Positions 21,801 through 32,961 of a stretch of DNA of 36,296 bases are shown here, piece by piece. The notes beneath the pieces are model-generated. The model worked only from the letters and a program-made list of their open reading frames with translations, had not been told where the DNA came from and searched no databases. Both the position numbers and the translations under genes were made by a program. The DNA comes from Hypsibius dujardini (Eukaryota; Tardigrada; Eutardigrada; Parachela; Hypsibiidae), in assembly GCA_001579985.1 (NCBI GenBank), contig LRSR01012998.1, positions 1 through 36,296 on the forward strand, in the 5' to 3' direction. Each line of letters opens with the position of its first letter. The stretch's first letter is position 1.

Positions 21801-22235
21801 TTGATTCATTGATTTGCAGTGGTTTGTTTTTGAGTTTTGCTTTTTTCTTCCACTCATTTCGTTTGGATGTGCTTTCATCTTAACCTCATACCTGAAACTG
21901 CGTACCCACGGTCACTATCGCCTGCATTAAAACTGAGCTCTTGAAGTTACTTGTGCTTGGATTATTGATTCAAGGTATATTGAAAATATTTCATTAAATC
22001 GTCGTGGAAATTTTGGGCGTTTCAATCGTCGATTTATCGATTTTTCATGTGATGTCGACTGCAGGAAGACTGCATTCCCGATCGATCCCTGCCTGAGCGG
22101 TTCTACCGTAGCAACGTTTAGGGAAGCTGACATATAAACAGCTGTCGCTGATTCACTGCAGTTGGCAGTCGGCAACCATTTCTCGTTAGAATGACTTCTT
22201 TTCGCTCTAGCCACGTCTGAAAGATTACGCTGAAA
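21801..22235. other. Intergenic region between IBA57 and KAP3
   Basis: About 435 bp holding the IBA57 3' UTR (ATTAAA at 21926-21931) and the presumed KAP3 promoter. No TATA box or other motif is recognised. Confidence 0.5.
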
Positions 22236-24732
22236 ATGAGCTACAAAGTGGAGATCAAAAAGTACGGCTTTATTCAGTGGCTCTTGTTGTTATTTTCCAG
22301 TTTCATTGATATTTTTTATCAATTCCAGAGTTTTTGGGGGTTTTCATTTTACAGGAACAAGGATGGATTCTTTGAGATGCATCCGTCGGAAGCGGCGGTC
22401 ATTGTGAAGTATCGCGTGGAAGCTGTCGTGGTCCGAGCCGACGGCACCGAGATCGCTCGCGGCAGGAAAGGCGCCACTAAACTGTGAGTGAGAACTCAGC
22501 CATAACTAAACTAAACATAACTAAACATAACTAAATTGAGAACTCAGCCATAACTAAACTAAACATAACTAAACATAACTAAATTGAGAACTCAGCCATA
22601 ACTAAACTCTCAAATTAATTTAAATTTAAATTTGTAATGTTCGATTCAAAAGAAGCATTAAGTAGTATTAATAAAAAACTTATATAAAAACTTATTGAAA
22701 ATATTGTTCTTATCCATAACTTGAAACGAAGCTAGTGTCAAAAGCAAACTTTCCTGCAAACCTATTAAGAGTATCAGTCTCATCCATGACTTGACGTAGT
22801 ACCGTATTCCCCCGATCTCAAGGGACACTTTTTTGCCCTACCAGTTAATTTGATCCACCCCGGATCTTATCTGTTCATCACCGTTTGCTATTGTTTACCT
22901 ACAATCAATCAATCAATCAATTGATTTAATTGGTTGCTTATAGAACCGTATGCTCGCGATCTCAAGGGACACTTTTCTACCCTGCCCGTAAATTTTAACC
23001 AACCATGGCCGTGCCTTTTCAGTGCCGTTCACCAAATTACCACTGTAGGGGCGAATATACGGTAAAGCACGACTGTACAATCAATCGATCGAGCACAACG
23101 AGTAAGCTGTACGAAATCAAAAATCAGCCGACTAGAGAACAGTGAATCAGAATGAACGTTCAATCAAGTGCAGGGCCATACCGAGGAAGGCGGGGCTTAA
23201 CTGTCCCTTGAGATCGCGAGCATGCGGTAATAAACTTTAACTGTTTAAACTGCTTAATAAACTTTAGCCTTTCGTGTTGAAGTTTTATCTGGCGGTTATT
23301 TTTCCCAGAATGCATTTCACCAATCTCGCCGATGCGACCGACTTGAAACGCGTTGCACGTGAAGCCATCTCCCGCTGCACGTACCTCGACCCCAGTCGGA
23401 TCGATGAGCTGGAGCAGATACTGGCGGCTCTTCGCACCCGTCAAAAGCTGGCGAAACCGAGTGAGCAACGAAGTACGCTCTACCCATTGTCGCTATTAAT
23501 TTGACAAAAATTTGGTTATTCTTTGAAGGTCGACCGGGAACTGCCATGAGACCGGCGACCGGCAGCTCCGCGAACCGACGCCCCAAGGTTGACGCCAAAA
23601 TCTCCGACTTACCGCAGTACCGGTCGTTGCTGTACAACACCATCGAGGACAAAATCGCCGGGTCGGAGATGATCCTCCAGCTGGTGCAGAGCAAAGTCCA
23701 CGTCGCCCAAATTGCCCGCTCAGGTAAATTCAGGCAAACCAAAGGTGATGAAATATAATTATTATGTACATTTTTATATAATATTGCTTTTACTCTTCTT
23801 AGATCCGGTAATTAACGCGCTGGCGCGGCTGCTCTTCGAGGATGAAAGCCGGAATTTGGATCTGAAGATCAACATTTGCCGTATCTTTGCCTGCATGGCA
23901 CAGCTGTCCTTGGTAAGTAACCACGCGCCCTTTGGAAAGAAATTATGGTCATTCGTCAGAATATATATTTTAACACTTTGAAAAAATATCTTTAAATCTA
24001 CTTAGTTGTAAAGGGTTTTGTTAAATGAATAAGAATAAACCTGTTTGATTTTGACAGGCTCCGGCGCTATTCACGAAGAATCGCATCGGGGGCTCGCTAC
24101 TCCAGGAGGTCGACCTCGAGCTTCAACGCTACCAGACCTGGAAGGACGGCCTCGTACAACGCCAGCACGAACCGGCGGAACTGGAATCCTTCCGCAAGAA
24201 GTTCATCCACTTCCTTCGGAAGCAAGACCAGTTCCTCGCCGTGGCCCTCAAAATCCTGTTGCTCATCGGTCGCGATCTGGCCACCCAAACCAAGATGGTC
24301 AAGAAGGGTGTGGTGGCGGTGCTGGCGCGCTGCTGTGAGCGATCCAATCCGGAGGTGCAGATCCTCGGGCTGCGGTTCCTGCTGCGTCTGAGTCTGTTTG
24401 TGGAAAACCTGGAGAGGTTCGCGCAGGCTGGCGTGGTGGAGAAGGTGGCACGGGCGGTCGACCAACAGCGGAGTCGGGAGGTCGGCGAGTACGGGCTGCG
24501 GCTGCTGTATAATTTGTCGCTTTGCCCGACCATCCGACAGGGCATGCTGAAGAAGAGCTTTACGAAGAGGATTCTACCGTTGCTGGAGGACTCGAAGTAC
24601 TGCGAGTTAACAGCAAGGTTGCTGTATTCTATGTCACAAGATTCGAGGTACGAGTTTGGAATGAACTGATAAAAACAGCGTTCGTAGAAATGTACCAGAC
24701 AGACAGAGCAAGAAGCGGGCAATTTTATAGGG

Positions 24733-24767
<35 letters not shown>

Positions 24768-24781
24768 TAGGCAGGTAGGTT

Positions 24782-24825
<44 letters not shown>

Positions 24826-25571
24826 GCACTCATTGCAACTGAAGTTTCTTTACAGGGGTCTACGAGCAGTGCCTGATCTAGGTGCTGCGTGTGCACGTCT
24901 TCTTGCTCGGAACTCCGAAAGCCATACCGGTTCCGGAGAATATCTCCTGGCCTTGACCACCAACCTCGTGAATCATCCTGGTCTGGCGGAGGATTTTGCT
25001 GGCGCCGTGAAAATGGACGAAGTCATGGCTACCTCACTCGCTACGTCCGATGCTGCTCTGCTAAGGATAGTCAATTTAGTAACGAAAAATGTCCCTGATG
25101 CTAAGTGGATGAGTGAACAGAACCTTTCCACTATCGGTAGGACACTAAAACCAATTGTCAAGGTATTCTATCTATAGTAGTGTCCTTTTCTAACGTTTCG
25201 CGTTTTATCTTTCCAGTTAAGGCGTTTAAAACGGAAGCGACCACTGAATTTACAATGGAATGCACTATCGGATTGGCCGTTGCTCTGGAGAAAGATCACT
25301 GCTCGACGGCTGATGTCTCCCGGTTCTGTAAACTGCAGACGGAACTCACCACAAAAAGTGTACAGGCTCGGACACCAGCCGAGCTGTTGGCGTTAGCGTA
25401 TTTCATTGGAGCTTTGGCATCCACCGACAAGGGTGCAGATCTTCTTACCGCTGCTTCAATGACGGACTGGTTGTGTCGGAAGCTGGGCGAGCCGGATGGT
25501 CAGCAGGAGGAACTCTCTTTACAGGTTGGATTTTAATGGGCCTGAATGTCTGTATGTCTGTCCGTCTAACC

Positions 25572-25635
<64 letters not shown>

Positions 25636-26571
25636 GCCTGTCTGCCTGTCTGTATTTTCCTTTCTTTTATCTATTGTTCTGTCTATTTCGGTCAGTTCTG
25701 AAATTTTTGGTTCGCATTTTTAGATTGGATATGCTCTAATGAAGCTGACACAATACGAACCAGCTCGCCTCCGCATCATGGACTACCCCGGGATCACCAA
25801 GGTCCTCTCCACTAATACGCAACGAGCGTCCGACGTATCGCGCTCGCTGTTTGAGGAACTCCTGCGGCATCTGTCCCTGGTCAGTGAAGATATCCACGAG
25901 GCGTGGAAGTCCGAACGCTTCCAGCAGTACAATGGTCAAGTATGTACTTAAAAACGACAGCGGGATGGATGTTGAAGCGGACGAAAACTCCCCGGAAATT
26001 CCTCGATTAACATGATTTTTCTACAGTGGCTTCAAGCAATCGCGACACGACATGGAAACGGCGCGGACAATATCTACGCAACGGATGATTTCAATGACGG
26101 TTCGTTTAGCCAATGACTTCAATTCTTCACATGCATAGCCGGTTCATGTGTTATACAACCTTTCAGACGAAATGGATCTCATTACAAAGTTCGGTCTGGA
26201 GGAGATCGGCCTAGACTTGAGCGATGATCTGGAAGATGACGATGATGACGTTGAGGTATGGTGTTATTCGACCATACATACAGACTGACAAATAAGTTAG
26301 CAAAAGGACAGAAAGAAAAACATATAGGCGCTTAGTCATTCAGGCAGACAGGACGTATAGACGGACAGACAAACTGACCGACAGCCACATAGTCATACAG
26401 GTAGTCATACAGGTAGTCAGACAGACAGACCGACAGACCGACAGACAGACAGACAGACAGACAGACAGTAAGTAAGTACTCAGGCAATGATTTTTGTGTG
26501 GTATGGTTTCTCAGGACATGATAGAGCGTTATTCGGCCAGGACCCACTCTCGGCTGGACTTTCGGTCCTGA
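22236..26571 (+). CDS. KIFAP3: Kinesin-associated protein 3 (KAP3/KIFAP3)
   Basis: Non-motor armadillo subunit of heterotrimeric kinesin-II, the anterograde intraflagellar transport motor. Exons: 22236-22261, 22355-22483, 23309-23460, 23529-23723, 23803-23912, 24058-24647, 24856-25136, 25217-25524, 25724-25939, 26027-26099, 26167-26255, 26515-26571; 741 aa (human 792) with consistent phases. The N-terminus FFEMHPSEAAVIVKYRVEA matches human VHPSEKALIVHYEVEA; YLDPSRIDELEQIL, LLYNTIEDKIAGSEMILQL and ARLLFEDE follow in order, then a long helical armadillo region with YGLRLLYNLSLCPTIRQGML. ERFQQYNGQWLQAI near the end matches EKFRWHNSQWLEMV. The C-terminus is an acidic stretch (DLEDDDDDVE) and a short basic tail. 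Intron 2 (825 bp) holds inverted-repeat elements and a 48-bp tandem repeat; introns 6, 8 and 11 hold TCTG/CAGA arrays. Confidence 0.93.
22490..22612. repeat. 48-bp tandem repeat at the start of KAP3 intron 2
   Basis: Two full copies and about half of a third (22490-22537, 22538-22585, 22586 onward) of a unit starting GAGAACTCAGCCATAACTAA, itself containing ACTAAACATA repeats. The first copy begins 6 bases inside the intron, directly against the splice donor GTGAGT. Confidence 0.9.
22801..22900. repeat. Diverged second copy of the KAP3-intron element (left part)
   Basis: The bases ACCGTATTCCCCCGATCTCA at 22801 continue AGGGACACTTTT and match the left end at 22945 with four substitutions. Similarity goes on through CCCT..CC.GTTAATTT..., then fades. 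No matching right end is seen for this copy. Confidence 0.55.
22945..23228. mobile_element. Small inverted-repeat (MITE-like) element in KAP3 intron 2
   Basis: The 284-bp segment has 27-bp terminal inverted repeats differing at one base: ACCGTATGCTCGCGATCTCA at the left (22945-22971, continuing AGGGACA) and its complement at 23202-23228. The interior has no coding capacity. A second, diverged copy of the left end and inner sequence lies at 22801-22900. Target duplication is not clear, so the superfamily is unassigned. Confidence 0.65.
24697..24829. repeat. CAGA array, KAP3 intron 6
   Basis: Two runs of (CAGA)n at about 24735-24763 and 24782-24827, separated by AATAGGCAGGTAGGTTGA. Confidence 0.9.
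25525..25655. repeat. TCTG array with leader, KAP3 intron 8
   Basis: The intron opens with GTTGGATTTTAATGGGCCTG and passes into (TCTG)n at about 25570-25635. The leader is shared with the array in DRC10 intron 1. Confidence 0.9.
26342..26470. repeat. CAGA array, KAP3 intron 11
   Basis: (CAGA)n with repeated ATACAGGTAGTC units (26392-26420) in the last KAP3 intron. Confidence 0.8.
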
Positions 26572-27764
26572 TTTCATTCCGTCAAAGGTTAATTTCCTGT
26601 CAACTATTTAGCTCTCTAAATTGGCAGCAGGAAAATTGTTTTCTAGCGGTCATTATCAATTTGCCATAATCGGTATACTACGCTAATTACGGTCCGTCCT
26701 TTTGTGGACACATTTTCTAGGCATACGGTATATGCCTTGCAAAGACAACTTTGTTGCATAATTACCAAACTGTATGCATGTGTGCTCTTTTAATTTGTAT
26801 TTGGCGACCTGAAATGCATCTCCATCCAAATATCAATCCTTTTAATACGAGAACACGAAGCAATCCGAGCCCATTCACTTCTAACACACCGGTAATGTAA
26901 TGAAGTTTCTAACAAGGTGCCTTGTTATTTTGTTCCGCTCGTACCGTAATTACATATGCATTGTAGCGAGAGTGCGAGAGAGAGAGAGGTGTTCATTGTC
27001 GGCCGCACGCGTGTGCGTGGCCTTCATTATCCCCACACTCTGTGTGAGTGACTGAGTGTGTTTGTGTGTCTGTGACCAATCAGTTACGGTTTGGTGGGAA
27101 CCGACGACTGCTTCTGATCGCAATGACGCAACCGCACACGCTCCACTGTTGTCCAGTTTTCACGGGGAGCCATTATTTTATTGATGACTAACAAATTTCT
27201 CCATTGAAAGAGAAGTAATCTTTTCTAGCATGATTTCGATAATTGCTCCCGCAAATCTTCCGTTGCGGAAGTGATGCTTGAATGCCCATCTACTGTACCG
27301 GAGTTGGGGTACTTTCCGGACATTTTAGGCGATTTTTGTGTGTGTTATGGTTTTCCGTCGCGGATCACGCTTCATTTCTCATCCCTTCTTCTTGCTGTCT
27401 CTCTTAGCAGTTAAATTTTTTAAGTAGCATTGGGCTTGTCAAGGTTCATGACCGCCGGTAATGATCCTGCAGGGGTGTCAGTGAAAGTAATTTCCTGTGT
27501 GTTTTCTCACTGCACTTGTCATTTTTGGTCTCTCTCCTAAAGAGAGAGAGGACATTCCATATTTTCTTGATTTCTGGCGCTGAATTCACAATTAAAAGCT
27601 TCCGTTTCTTCACGGTTGCTTTTATAAAATAACTACTAAACCTTTCTGACTTCTTCTAATAAGAATTTTTATCTACCGGTAAACCTGTATTTGGGGAGAA
27701 CAACTAGACACACACGTATAGCGACCGCGTGACCATACAGGCACGTTGCCCTTCGTCCCTCGAG
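26572..27764. other. Intergenic region between KAP3 and the PAN-ZP gene
   Basis: About 1.2 kb without a supported gene. It includes a GA-rich tract (about 26966-26990, GAGAGAGAGAG), GTGTGTG-rich sequence near 27020-27075, CTCTCTCCTAAAGAGAGAGAG near 27530 (a small hairpin) and AT-rich sequence approaching the next start. Regulatory content is likely, but nothing specific is recognised. Confidence 0.5.
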
Positions 27765-28295
27765 ATGCAGCGTTCACTTTGGATTTTGGCCGTGTTGTGG
27801 GAACTCGGTAAGGAAGTTTGTCTGTTAATGAGACTTCGTTCGTTTGATTGGCCGAATGCGACATGTGTTATTCCAACAGGTTGGCATTCGGCTTCGGCAT
27901 TGGTGACCTTCGAGAAGGTCTCCGACGTGATGTATGATGCAACCCCAGTCGTTACTTCACAGATGACGCTCGCTATGTGTGTGAAGAGCTGCCTGGATGA
28001 GGTATTGCGTAGTGTGTATACGGGAGAAATACCTGGTCATATTATTCCCCTGTGTTGGATATTGATTTGAGCCTTTGTACGATTGTTTTGCAGGAAAATT
28101 GTCGAGCCGTATCGTTTTCTGTGCCGCCGATGTCATGCTCGCAGTTCAGCACCACCGCCAACAGCACGAACTTGATTTCGAAGGTCAATGCGTATTATTT
28201 GGAGAAGATCAATTTGGAAACCGATGCAGGTACGATATAGGGCAACAGGTACGAAGGTGACGCTGTAGGGTGACAGGCAGTAAGGCAGGCAAACC

Positions 28296-28341
<46 letters not shown>

Positions 28342-31300
28342 TAGATAGATAGAAAGATAGATAGATAGATAGACAAACAGAAAGATAGATACACGCAGAC
28401 AGGTCAGCAGGCAGGGAGGCATTGAGTCAGAAAGATAGACATGTCACATGTCAAGTGTTTGAAGTATGTTTTTGGTTTCCGCAGTAATGTCCGTTGCCTG
28501 CTCAGCGCGGCTATGGGCGTTGGAGCGGTTCCCACAAAAGGCCTATCTCTACGACCTGAGCCCGTCGGCCAATAACACCGTTAAAGTAAAGGACGGCGTT
28601 GCCTCTCGAGCAGACTGTTACGAATCGTGTCTGAAGGTAAAGCGGGTATGGAAAAATACAATGCAAAGACTATGTGGAAGGAGATTAAGCTTTCTTCCCT
28701 TCCCCGACAGTTAGAAATAGAAGATTTGACAGTATTCCGCGAACGTGACCATTTTATATCTGAGTCATGCATACGGAAATACAAATACACAGCGATTTGT
28801 TTCTTGCAGGAATTTGATTTCACATGCCAGGCCAGCCAATATAACTTTACGACGCAGCAATGCACTCTGCTGTCCATCGACCGACGGAGCGACCTCAGAC
28901 TCTTCCAGACTGACTCACAAAGTGATTACACCGAGAACCTTTGTGTACCGAGTAAGCCGACCTTCTTGAGTGAAATGATCATTTTTTGCCGAGATTTGTT
29001 CTTGTTATCCTGATTTGGTTCGGCCATTTAGGTGCGCAGCGATGCGGCAACAGCTACACTTTCCAACGCTATCAAGACGTCGCGTTTCCGGCGTTTTTCT
29101 TCGACAAGACAGTGCCGGCCGATTCGGCGGCGTCTTGCAGTCGGCTATGCTTGAGCGAACCAGATTTTATTTGTCGGTCGTTTTTGTATCAGTCACAAAG
29201 TCAAGGCTGCATCCTCAGTCATAATGATCGGCTGTCGGTTTCTGTCGTGCCGACTCTTCCGCGGATATATGCCGCTGTATTGGGACGCCCGCTGACTGAG
29301 TACTATGAGTTTACATGCCTTCCAGGTAAGAAATAGACAGAACGACGGATCAACAGACAGATTGATCGACAGACAGACAGATAGACAAGCAGGCAAGCAG
29401 AAATATACACAGACACACAGAAGTCAGGCAGACAGACAGACAGGCATACAGACAGACAGACCGACTGACCAACAAACAGACAGACAGATAGACAAGCAGA
29501 CAAGCAGAAATATACACAGACACACAAAAGTCAGACAGACAGACATTCAGACAGACACCCTGACACACTGACAGGCAGACTGACAGACAGGCCGACAGCT
29601 AGGCAAACAACCTAACATAGAGTGAATGGGTAATCAGCTGCCGGTCTTCTGCACAGAAGGAAGGAGATGTCCGACCTTCTCCGGTCTCACCCGCTTCAGC
29701 TCCTTCGAGTTGGACCGACCTTTTCAGCTGAATGACCCAATCAGTCTCCAGCAATGCGAAGACTTTTGCCTGGAGAACCGAACGACGCCCTGTGGGTACC
29801 TCACTTATTTCAGCGGGAATTCCACGTGTACAGTTGCACCGGGTGTCAGACCGGGATCCGGGAACCCACGCGGCTATATCGGCAACGATGCTGATTTCCT
29901 TCAGAACACCTGTGGCTCGGCGACCGGGACCCAGACACTATCGGTATCGGGTGAAGCCTTCTCGAGTTCAGGCTCGGATGACATCGTAATCAGTACCCCG
30001 CCGCGGCACCCTCCTCCCACATCTCATGCCAACTTGACCACTCTGACGTCATCACTGGCTTCGCCTACTCCAGCGTCTCTGTCTACCATGTCCAGACCAA
30101 TATCATCTCACGCCTCACCAAATGACGACGGGAAGAATACGGCCACCACAGTGACGTCATCGCAAACCACGCCCCTTTCAAAATCCGCGAACGGTTCTGT
30201 CTCAGTGGCGGGACACAGTGCGCTCAGTTCGGCTTCAATGACGTCATCGCGGACCACACCCACTGGCGTGAGCATTAGTTCAGTCGCTGTGACGTCATCG
30301 CGGAATGACACGTCACTTTTGCTCACGGCTTCACTGGCAGGTCTCTTAAAAAAGCAAGTGTTCAATACCTCTTCCAACGAAGCGGATCTGAAAGGAGGCG
30401 TGGCTCCGGGATCGCGGGCTGGACAGCGACCGGCGGGGGAGAACACAGGCACCTGTCGCTATACCAGGACCACCGGACGGATCGTCAACGCCCACGTCTC
30501 GACCGCCGTTCAGGATGTCGCCCTGGATGCCTGTGAGGAGCTATGCGAAGCATCTATTTCTTGTCTGTCATTCAGCTACAGTGAAGCACATCGGCAGTGC
30601 CTGATGAGCACCGCGAACCTCGGCAAGGTCCCCGGGATGATTGACACGGCTACCGGGGATGGTTATATGTTCTATGAAAAATCCACCGAATGCACCGACA
30701 GTAAGCGATATTCGTGTTAACTAGTCATTACTTTATTTTCAACGATTGATCTAATTCATTATAACAGCGTTTCCAACTAGAGATAAAAGTTCAAAAAAAG
30801 TTAAAAGACAACAGTTAGTACTAAAATCAAAATAGTTTTTAATAAATTTAATGTATGATTATAATTCAGATAGATTAATGAATAATAATGATTGATCACA
30901 CCTAAAGGAAAATTCTGGAAATGTGCTGGATAATTCGCTTTTTGATTTTTTATAATAATAATTATCAATACTAGAGGGATGTTTAGCTAATAAAATTTCT
31001 CCATTTTACAACCATCGAACTTTAAATTATTTTGCCAAATTAATTGCCAAATTGCCAACATTATTTTATGCTAACTTAGAGTTCGTTTAACTTGAAAATA
31101 ATTTTAATTTAATGCAACAGCATATATTGCTGAGTTTTCTGACTTTCCGTTGACGTAAATTTGCAGTCCGGTTCGAGTGCAGAGACGGACAAATCCTGAT
31201 CGCCGTGAGTATGGACAAGCCCTTTCACGGTCGTCTCTTCATCGAAGGCAGTCCGTCACCGGACTGCAGCGCTCGCTTCGACGGCCAGAAAAACTTTACA

Positions 31301-31902
31301 TGGCCCGTGCCGCTGTCGGCCGAACCGTGCGGCACCGTCTACGACGGCAACGGTGAGTTTGCCAACACCGTCACCCTCCAACACCACGAGGTGCTCGTCA
31401 CAAAAAATGACCGTCGTTATCGCGTCAACTGCAAGTACGACCTCGGAATCATCAATGTCACCTCAAGCGCTTTCACCGTGATGAGCCCAGTGCAGACGTC
31501 TTACATCACCTCTAACATTACGTTGACTTCTTTGCCGCCGAACTTGACCATAGGCATAACTGATTTGCTGGGAAATCAGCTGCAAAGTGCGGTATTGGGT
31601 GATACGTTGATGTTTAGTATTGCGGTTCCTGAAAACGGCTCGTATGGAATAGCAGCGAAGAACTGCTATGCCTTTGGGGCTAAAGAGAATGAGCGAATGC
31701 AGCTGACGGATGACACGGGGTACGAGTGCACTTGCCTGTCTGTCTGTCTGTCTGTCTGCCTGCCGGTGTGTGTGTGTCTTTCTCTCTCTGTTTCGCTTTG
31801 TCTGTCTGTCTGTCTGTCTATCTGTCTGTTTGTATGTCTGTCTATCTGTCTGTCTGTCTGTCTGTCTGTCGGCCTGTGTGTGTGTCTGTGTGTCTCTGTC
31901 TC

Positions 31903-31935
<33 letters not shown>

Positions 31936-32674
31936 TTGTCTGCCTGTCTGTCTGCTTGCATGTGTGTCGGTCTGTGTAACTGCCTCTTTGCCTGCCTCAA
32001 TGTGTCCCTATGTACTCGAACTGGCTGTTTAAATTTCAACCTTAATCATTTTTATTTTTTAGGTGCCCTGTGTTGCCAGAGTTTTTTCGACCTTTTAAAT
32101 TAAATGGCAAGACCTTGCAAGCCGAATTCGATGCCTTCCGGTTCCGAAATTCTTATGTGATCACCTACCAGTGTACTGTAAATTACTGTCTGGATTCTTG
32201 CCCTCAGGTTCGACCTTTTCCCTCTCGAGTATATCTTCTTTGCTGCGTTTTTTATACTATGAGCTCTTCCATTTATAGCCTTCCTGTACTGACGGAAATT
32301 CGACTGGCCAAAGCCGCACGAAACGCGAGACAAATTATATTGGAACATACAACTTGAGGAAGCAGCTACAAATCGAGGACTCTACTGATGCAACGGGCAT
32401 TTCTACTTCTGGAAGAGGTACAGAACTAGCCTCCTTAAAAAACCCTAGATACAATTTTTGTTGGACCCCATTTGACTTGAATGTATTAATATCAGGATCA
32501 CGGAGCTCACCGGATGTTTGCATGACTAACTCCCTTATGATAACGTTGGCGGTCTTCGTCGCGCTCTTTATGATCCTAAGCGTGGTGCTACTCGTAGTGG
32601 CAATCAAGCTACACCGACGGCAGCACCGCAAAATGCGATGCCGAACGTTTTCTGGGACTAGTGTCAGCCCATAA
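27765..32674 (+). CDS. NompA/NOAH-like protein: five PAN domains, ZP domain, transmembrane segment
   Basis: Exons: 27765-27807, 27880-28001, 28094-28229, 28485-28636, 28810-28951, 29032-29325, 29657-30700, 31167-31719, 32063-32207, 32279-32417, 32496-32674; 982 aa with consistent phases. A short signal peptide (MQRSLWILAVLWELG) leads to PAN/apple modules at about 15-100, 103-198, 199-296, 297-400 and 565-645, each with the CxxxC helix pattern (CVKSCL, CYESCL, CSRLCL, CEDFCL, CEELCE). A Ser/Thr-rich linker of about 160 residues precedes the fifth. The ZP domain (about 647-880) starts RFECRDGQILIAVSMDKPF and ends CTVNYCLDSCPQ. A dibasic furin-type site RTKR (890-893), a hydrophobic segment (about 936-958) and a short basic tail complete the ZP-protein layout. 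NompA joins sensory cilia to cuticle in insects, NOAH proteins pattern nematode apical matrix; which of them is orthologous cannot be told by eye. Confidence 0.85.
28271..28420. repeat. CAGA/GATA array, PAN-ZP gene intron 3
   Basis: (CAGA)n passing into (TAGA)n; within the intron between exons 3 and 4. Confidence 0.85.
29334..29600. repeat. CAGA array with ~100-bp internal duplication, PAN-ZP gene intron 6
   Basis: CAGACAGATAGACAAGCAGG and AGCAGAAATATACACAGACA recur (about 29371-29424 and 29481-29528), so part of the array was duplicated as a block. Confidence 0.8.
31735..31985. repeat. TCTG array, PAN-ZP gene intron 8
   Basis: (TCTG)n with TGTGTG interruptions, starting 15 bases after the exon 8 donor. 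A long open frame continues through it but encodes only Cys/Leu/Ser/Val repeats. Confidence 0.85.
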
Positions 32675-32705
32675 CCAAATCAAAGATTGTCTCTTGCTCG
32701 TTCGC

Positions 32706-32711
32706 TTTATT
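32706..32711 (-). terminator. Polyadenylation signal of the cadherin-like gene
   Basis: AATAAA on the minus strand, 40 bases past the proposed stop of the minus-strand gene at 32751, supports that gene ending here and convergent 3' ends. Confidence 0.5.
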
Positions 32712-32750
32712 CACCTTCTCAGTTGTTGCCTTGCCGTGCTGTCTTGTCCT

Positions 32751-32863
32751 TCAGACGCAAGTTTCGGTGGTCGTCAACTAATCAGTGCCAAAATAAAGAT
32801 ATGTTGTAAAGTTCTTCCGGTGGAAATTTGAGGATTCATAAACATGTTGATCGACAGACAAAA

Positions 32864-32906
<43 letters not shown>

Positions 32907-32920
32907 AAGACAGACAAACA

Positions 32921-32961
<41 letters not shown>

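Noticed and set aside
28271-28420. CRISPR-like regular repetition
   Set aside because: Units are four-base microsatellites without spacers, in introns of an animal gene.
30721-31166. Possible separate genes on either side of the AT-rich stretch in the PAN-ZP locus
   Set aside because: The phase-1 junction 30700/31167 joins the fifth PAN module directly to the start of the ZP domain, an established architecture, so one gene is the simpler reading.
31735-32032. Long frames rich in Cys, Leu, Ser and Val (CLSVCLSV) here and at 18487-18911, 24129-24896, 25473-25739, 28195-28422, 29303-29568 and 32774-33365
   Set aside because: They are direct translations of TCTG/CAGA microsatellites, which are open in several frames, and they lie inside introns.
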